Origin: an uncultured Pseudoruegeria sp. | Lineage (GTDB): Bacteria; Pseudomonadota; Alphaproteobacteria; Rhodobacterales; Rhodobacteraceae | DNA length: 64,000 nucleotides | Assembly (NCBI GenBank): GCA_947498155.1 | Contig: CANMJD010000005.1 | Location: 1-64,000 of the forward strand | Reading direction: 5' to 3' | Program-made: the position numbers and the translations under genes | In this document: positions 60,511-64,000 of the stretch, piece by piece | Position numbering within the stretch: the first letter of the stretch is position 1 | Layout: every line of letters begins with the position of its first letter | Notes under the pieces: model-generated | Seen by the model: only the letters and a program-made list of their open reading frames with translations | The model's database searches: none | Told to the model about the DNA's origin: nothing

Positions 60511-61380
60511 TCAGCTAGAGACAAAATAGGCGTCTTCGAATCCAAGACCTTTGACCTTTTTCAAGAGCAGGTTGCGATCGGATTTTGACACCGCCGGTCC
60601 GACGATGACCCGCCAGTAGGTTTTGCCAGAAGACGTCGATTTCTTGATGGTGGGCACAACCCCATGCTGGCGCATCGCCTCTGCGGTGCCTTGGGCGTTG
60701 CTTTCAACACTGAAAATGCCGATCTGCACAAAGGGTTTATCCAATGTAGAGGTCTTTTGCGGTTTCGGCGTCGATGGGGCAGCCGGCGCGGCTGCAGCTG
60801 TTGTGGTGGCGGTTGCGGCACTGACTTCGGCCTCATCGATGGCCGCCGCGGCGACAGCAATCGGATCGTCCAGCGATTGGGTTTCGATCTGCTCGGGGGC
60901 GTCCAGTTCTGCCGTAGCGGTGGCGGTGGGTTCTTGTTTGATCTCTTCCTTGCGCAGGGCGGTCACATTCAGGGTCGCGGGGCTGCCGGCCAACATGCCA
61001 AGCGCCTCGGCCGCATCAGAGGAGACCTGCAAAATCGGCCCCGGTGTTTCGCGTTCACGGCGGAACAACGCGCCGATGACGAATTTTCCGTTGCTTTCAT
61101 TGCGGATAATCACCCGTTCAGGATCTTTGGAGTCCGGATGTGCCACCCAGACCCCCCCCAGAGAGGGACGCCCGTCCCAAAGCCCTTTGTCGGTGACCTG
61201 AAAGACATCCGGCGCCTCGATATCGCGTTCGACAATCTTGACCGAGGTTTCGGTGCTGGTGGTTGACGGGGCAGCCTCTTCGCTTGCGCCGCCAAACGGC
61301 AGGCTCGCTTCGTCACATGCGGCCAGTGCCAGCCCGATTGCCGTAGTTAGCAAAACATGCTTCATTCGTGGGAATGTCAT
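60511..61380 (-). CDS. SPOR-domain lipoprotein
   Basis: This 289-residue predicted lipoprotein has signal MTFPRMKHVLLTTAIGLALA and lipobox LAAC, an Ala/Thr-rich linker (residues about 190-215) and a C-terminal SPOR domain (VQIGIFSVESNAQGTAEAMR ... GKTYWRVIVGP). SPOR domains bind denuded septal glycan. The start at 61380 is based on the signal peptide; ATG 61365 is a second option. It heads the operon with dacA, so a cell-wall role fits. Confidence 0.85.
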   Translation of the reverse strand: MTFPRMKHVLLTTAIGLALAACDEASLPFGGASEEAAPSTTSTETSVKIVERDIEAPDVFQVTDKGLWDGRPSLGGVWVAHPDSKDPERVIIRNESNGKFVIGALFRRERETPGPILQVSSDAAEALGMLAGSPATLNVTALRKEEIKQEPTATATAELDAPEQIETQSLDDPIAVAAAAIDEAEVSAATATTTAAAAPAAPSTPKPQKTSTLDKPFVQIGIFSVESNAQGTAEAMRQHGVVPTIKKSTSSGKTYWRVIVGPAVSKSDRNLLLKKVKGLGFEDAYFVSS

Positions 61381-61590
61381 TTTTAGCCCTTTGTCCTCAT
61401 GGGGTACATGTGCCTGCCCTCTGCTTCTGTAGAGCTTTATTCGGCACGCACCCCCTTCTGCTGCGACTTTTGAGCAGAGCTTAACGCGAACTGCAACGCT
61501 TTGGAAGTGGGCAGCGTCAGGGTGGCGGAAATCCGACAGTGAATTTTCGGGTTTCAGAATCAAATCCAAGTGATTAGACGATACCGCAGC

Positions 61591-61680
61591 GGAGAGGTGG
61601 CAGAGTGGTCGAATGCGGCGGTCTTGAAAACCGTTGAGCGTGAGAGCGTTCCCAGGGTTCGAATCCCTGTCTCTCCGCCA
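61591..61680 (+). tRNA. tRNA-Ser(TGA)
   Basis: A 90-base class II tRNA with acceptor GGAGAGG, long variable arm and encoded CCA (61678-61680). The anticodon stem GCGGT (61618-61622) pairs ACCGT (61630-61634); the anticodon TGA is at 61625-61627, reading UCA and UCG. Confidence 0.96.
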
Positions 61681-61869
61681 CTTCCTATTTCACAGCTATG
61701 AAGCATTCTTCCCCACCGGAATGTGTCCGGATATTGTAATCGGGTCTTGTGGGGGGCGTCGCAGGGCATTGGCCCCAACATCTAATGGGTCTCTGCCTGC
61801 ATATTCTTTTACTTGCCTGTGGCGTCGTCACGGGGGGCGACCGGGCCAGATGGCCCGATGCTGTTATTT

Positions 61870-62286
61870 TTAGCGTCTGATGAAAACAGAACAGGTTGCA
61901 TGGCGCACGATTTGGGTCGCGTATGATCCCAGCGTGTGCAGCCGGACTTCGGGACGGTGTGCGTTGATCAATAGCAAATCTGCGTTCTCTTTCTTTGCCA
62001 GCAGCATTGCTTGTTCACCAACGCTGCCCCGCAAGACATGCTCGATAGCATCGACCTCCGCCTCTTGTGCAATCTCGCTGAGCTCTTTGTGGGCGCGCTG
62101 TGCGGCTTCCTTGATGCTGTCTTCGGACACAAAGGGCTCCACATAGCTGAAGTGGCCATAGGGCATCACATAGGCCACATGGAGGATGTCACCGGTGCGT
62201 TGTTGCAAGCCCGCCTCGCGGCAGAGCGCGACAGCATTGTTTCGATGCGCGATGTCTACCATCGCCAAAAGAGTTCTTACAGCCAT
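61870..62286 (-). CDS. Universal stress protein (UspA family)
   Basis: This 138-residue single-domain Usp protein begins VRTLLAMVDIAHRNNAV and ends with the glycine-rich segment LHTLGSYATQIVRHATCSVF, the family's nucleotide-site region. It is eleven bases after the TRAP large-permease stop, as TeaD is beside TeaABC in Halomonas, which suggests control of transport. Confidence 0.88.
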   Translation of the reverse strand: MAVRTLLAMVDIAHRNNAVALCREAGLQQRTGDILHVAYVMPYGHFSYVEPFVSEDSIKEAAQRAHKELSEIAQEAEVDAIEHVLRGSVGEQAMLLAKKENADLLLINAHRPEVRLHTLGSYATQIVRHATCSVFIRR

Positions 62287-62297
62287 GTCGAAAGCTC

Positions 62298-63599
62298 CTA
62301 TTTGCTCAGAAGTTCAGGCAGCCAAGTGGCCATACCGGGGAACATGAACAGGATAATGATAAACAGGCCCATCACACAGAACATGGGGAATGAGGCTTTC
62401 GAGATGAAGCCGATGTCCTTGCCCGTCATGCCTTGCAGCACGAAAAGGTTGAACCCGATCGGCGGTGTGATTTGCGCCATTTCGACCACAATCATCAGAT
62501 AAACTCCGAACCACAGCATGTCGAACCCTGCGGCGCGGACCATCGGTTCGATCACTGCCATTGTCAGGACAATCGAGGACAAGCCGTCCAGAAAACACCC
62601 AAGGATAATGTAGAACAGCGTCAGAATGGCGATCAGCGCGATGGGCGACAGGTTCCACGCGCCGATAACCTCAGCCAAGGCACGCGGAATGCCGGTAAAG
62701 CCCATGGCCAGTGACAGGAAACCGGCCCCCATCAGGATCAGCATGATCATCGCGGTGGTGCGCACGGACCCCATGATGCTTGAAGACAGGCTTTCCCAGG
62801 AAAAACTGCGTTGGACCATCGACAACAGGATGGCACCAAGAACACCAAGGGCGGCGGCTTCGGTTGCGGTAGCGATACCGGAATAGATCGATCCGATGAC
62901 ACCACCGATCAGCAGCAGTACGGGCAATAAATCCATAAGCCGTTTCAGCAGCGGCTCGGTGTCAATGGCGTCAAAAGTGGGGTTGAATGTTTTGCGATTT
63001 ATCAAGGACCAAGCCACGATATAGGCCATGAACAGCAGCGCCAGACATAGGCCCGGGATCATCGCCGCCATGAAAAGTTTCGAAATACTTTCATTCACGG
63101 TCACGCCAAAGATGATCATAGAGATGGACGGCGGGATCAAAAGCCCCAGCGTGCCCGCTCCCGATAGAGTGCCGATGATCATTTTTTCGGGATATTGGCG
63201 TTCGCGTAGTTCGGGGATCGACATTTTGCCCACAGTGGCCACTGTCGCGGCAGAAGAGCCGGAAATGGCGGCGAAAACGGCCGATGCCCCAACGTTTACA
63301 TGCAACAATCCGCCGGGCAGACCGCGTAACATGGGGGCCAACCCTTTGAACAGGGTCTCTGACAGCTTGGTACGGAACAGGATCTCACCCATCCAGATGA
63401 ACAGCGGTAGGGCTGTCAGGGTCCAGGATGATTGCTCCGACCAGATGGTGACGGCCATGGCATCGCCAATCGGGGTCGAGGTAAAGAGCCACATGCCCAC
63501 GATTGCCGTGGTCAATAGGGCGGCACCTACCCAAACACCTAGTCCAAGTAGGACAAACAGGGTGCCAAGAAAAATTGCGACGGCGAATGCTTCGGTCAT
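62298..63599 (-). CDS. dctM: TRAP transporter large permease (DctM type)
   Basis: This 433-residue membrane subunit of a tripartite ATP-independent periplasmic transporter has about eleven helices; blocks GLGVWVGAALLTTAIVG, GSSAATVATVGKMSIPEL and VEMAQITPPIGFNLFVLQG are typical DctM. It imports organic acids using ion gradients; the substrate is not predictable without the binding protein. It overlaps dctQ by four bases. Confidence 0.93.
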   Translation of the reverse strand: MTEAFAVAIFLGTLFVLLGLGVWVGAALLTTAIVGMWLFTSTPIGDAMAVTIWSEQSSWTLTALPLFIWMGEILFRTKLSETLFKGLAPMLRGLPGGLLHVNVGASAVFAAISGSSAATVATVGKMSIPELRERQYPEKMIIGTLSGAGTLGLLIPPSISMIIFGVTVNESISKLFMAAMIPGLCLALLFMAYIVAWSLINRKTFNPTFDAIDTEPLLKRLMDLLPVLLLIGGVIGSIYSGIATATEAAALGVLGAILLSMVQRSFSWESLSSSIMGSVRTTAMIMLILMGAGFLSLAMGFTGIPRALAEVIGAWNLSPIALIAILTLFYIILGCFLDGLSSIVLTMAVIEPMVRAAGFDMLWFGVYLMIVVEMAQITPPIGFNLFVLQGMTGKDIGFISKASFPMFCVMGLFIIILFMFPGMATWLPELLSK

Positions 63600-64000
63600 A
63601 CTTCACTCGGCCCCTCGTGTTCACTGGTTTCGGGATTGATTGCGTCGTAGTCAAAGATCGACTGGATAAAACTGTGCAGGACAGAGACAGCCAATAGGAA
63701 GGCACCGATGGCGACAGGCAGTTGTGGAATCCAGATCAGGATCGCATCCGCCCCCTCGCTGCGTTCGCCAAAATCCCAGCTGTCATAGACAAGGCGGTAC
63801 ATATAGAAGGCAAGAAAAGACGTCACGACCGACATGACAGCCAGCCCGATGATTTCGATCACGCGGCGGCTTGTACCGTGAAAATTCTGGATCAAGAGGG
63901 CCACGCGGATGTGGCCTTGGGTGCGAAAAGTATAGGCCAGAGCAAGAAATGTGCTGGTGGCCATAACATAGCCAGCCACATCCGTCGCGCCGCCCGCGTA
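63596..64000 (-). CDS. dctQ: TRAP transporter small permease (DctQ type), 5'-truncated by window edge
   Basis: This is the C-terminal 135 or so residues of the four-helix small TRAP subunit: TSTFLALAYTFRTQGHIRVA, IIGLAVMSVVTSFLAFYMYR and the WIPQLPVAIGAFLLAVSVLH helix. The frame is open to the right edge of the window, so the internal GTG at 63979 is not the true start. The periplasmic binding protein is probably just outside. Confidence 0.88.
   Translation of the reverse strand, partial: YAGGATDVAGYVMATSTFLALAYTFRTQGHIRVALLIQNFHGTSRRVIEIIGLAVMSVVTSFLAFYMYRLVYDSWDFGERSEGADAILIWIPQLPVAIGAFLLAVSVLHSFIQSIFDYDAINPETSEHEGPSEV

Overview
The window is a 64 kb stretch of chromosome from a marine-type alphaproteobacterium, almost certainly Rhodobacteraceae (Roseobacter group). 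This rests on gene content and order (perM-hda-ppk-ppx, nadA-nadB-nadC, riboflavin genes split by capsule genes, dnaG-rpoD), the heterotetrameric sarcosine oxidase set, a TRAP transporter, a tRNA-His without G-1, an alphaproteobacterial LexA box and GANTC (CcrM) sites. It looks like ordinary chromosomal backbone: no insertion sequence, prophage, integrase or CRISPR array was seen. Both edges cut genes (tuf on the left, a TRAP small permease on the right).

Layout. 1-4.4 kb: 3' part of tuf with a structured 3' UTR, a small membrane protein, and a reverse operon of three Tad pilus-type proteins. 4.8-11.4 kb: glutamate dehydrogenase, then soxBDAG (sarcosine oxidase; C1 and amino-acid catabolism). 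11.5-15.6 kb: dnaG and rpoD with a dense GANTC cluster between them. 15.7-23.2 kb: small catabolic and housekeeping enzymes (haloacetate dehalogenase-like hydrolase, GMC oxidoreductase, HSL-type esterase, glutamine amidotransferase, glyoxalase-like protein, GNAT, TerB/J-domain protein, endonuclease/phosphatase). 23.2-28.8 kb (reverse): perM, hda, ppk1, ppx. 29-34 kb: proS converging with nadABC. 34-38 kb: K+ channel, ThuA-like protein, DUF2937-type protein and LolCE/LolD. 38-41 kb: an unusual secreted-protein cluster with two paralogous lipoproteins on either side of a reverse GH16 glycanase. 41-50.4 kb: nrdR-ribD, then reverse capsule genes (kpsS, wza/kpsD-like, kpsC), then ribE-ribBX-ribH-nusB. 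50.5-54.7 kb: accessory stretch with a LuxR solo, an aminoglycoside phosphotransferase-like kinase, an ArsR/AHSA1 pair with visible operators, and SOS-controlled mmcB. 54.9-61.4 kb: tRNA-His and a reverse operon SPOR lipoprotein-dacA-tmk-holB-tatD-MBL hydrolase-AEC transporter. 61.6-64 kb: tRNA-Ser(UGA), then TRAP permeases with a universal stress protein.

How the parts work together. Three complete biosynthetic units are visible: de novo NAD (nadABC, aspartate to nicotinate mononucleotide), most of riboflavin synthesis (ribD, ribE, ribBX, ribH; the GTP cyclohydrolase II step must be encoded elsewhere because the RibA-like domain here has lost its zinc cysteines), and polyphosphate turnover (ppk/ppx). 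Envelope functions recur: capsule export and Kdo-type glycosyltransferases, a GH16 glycanase, LolCDE-type lipoprotein sorting, DacA and a SPOR lipoprotein.

The most informative non-coding signals are a mutually exclusive stem pair after tuf, a family of GC-hairpin repeats next to gene ends, the GANTC cluster before rpoD, paired ArsR-type operators, a perfect LexA box before mmcB, and a lux-box-like palindrome near the LuxR solo. I found no clear evidence of a wholly new multi-gene system. The best candidates for undescribed biology are the paired WCAAG lipoproteins and the tuf 3' element.
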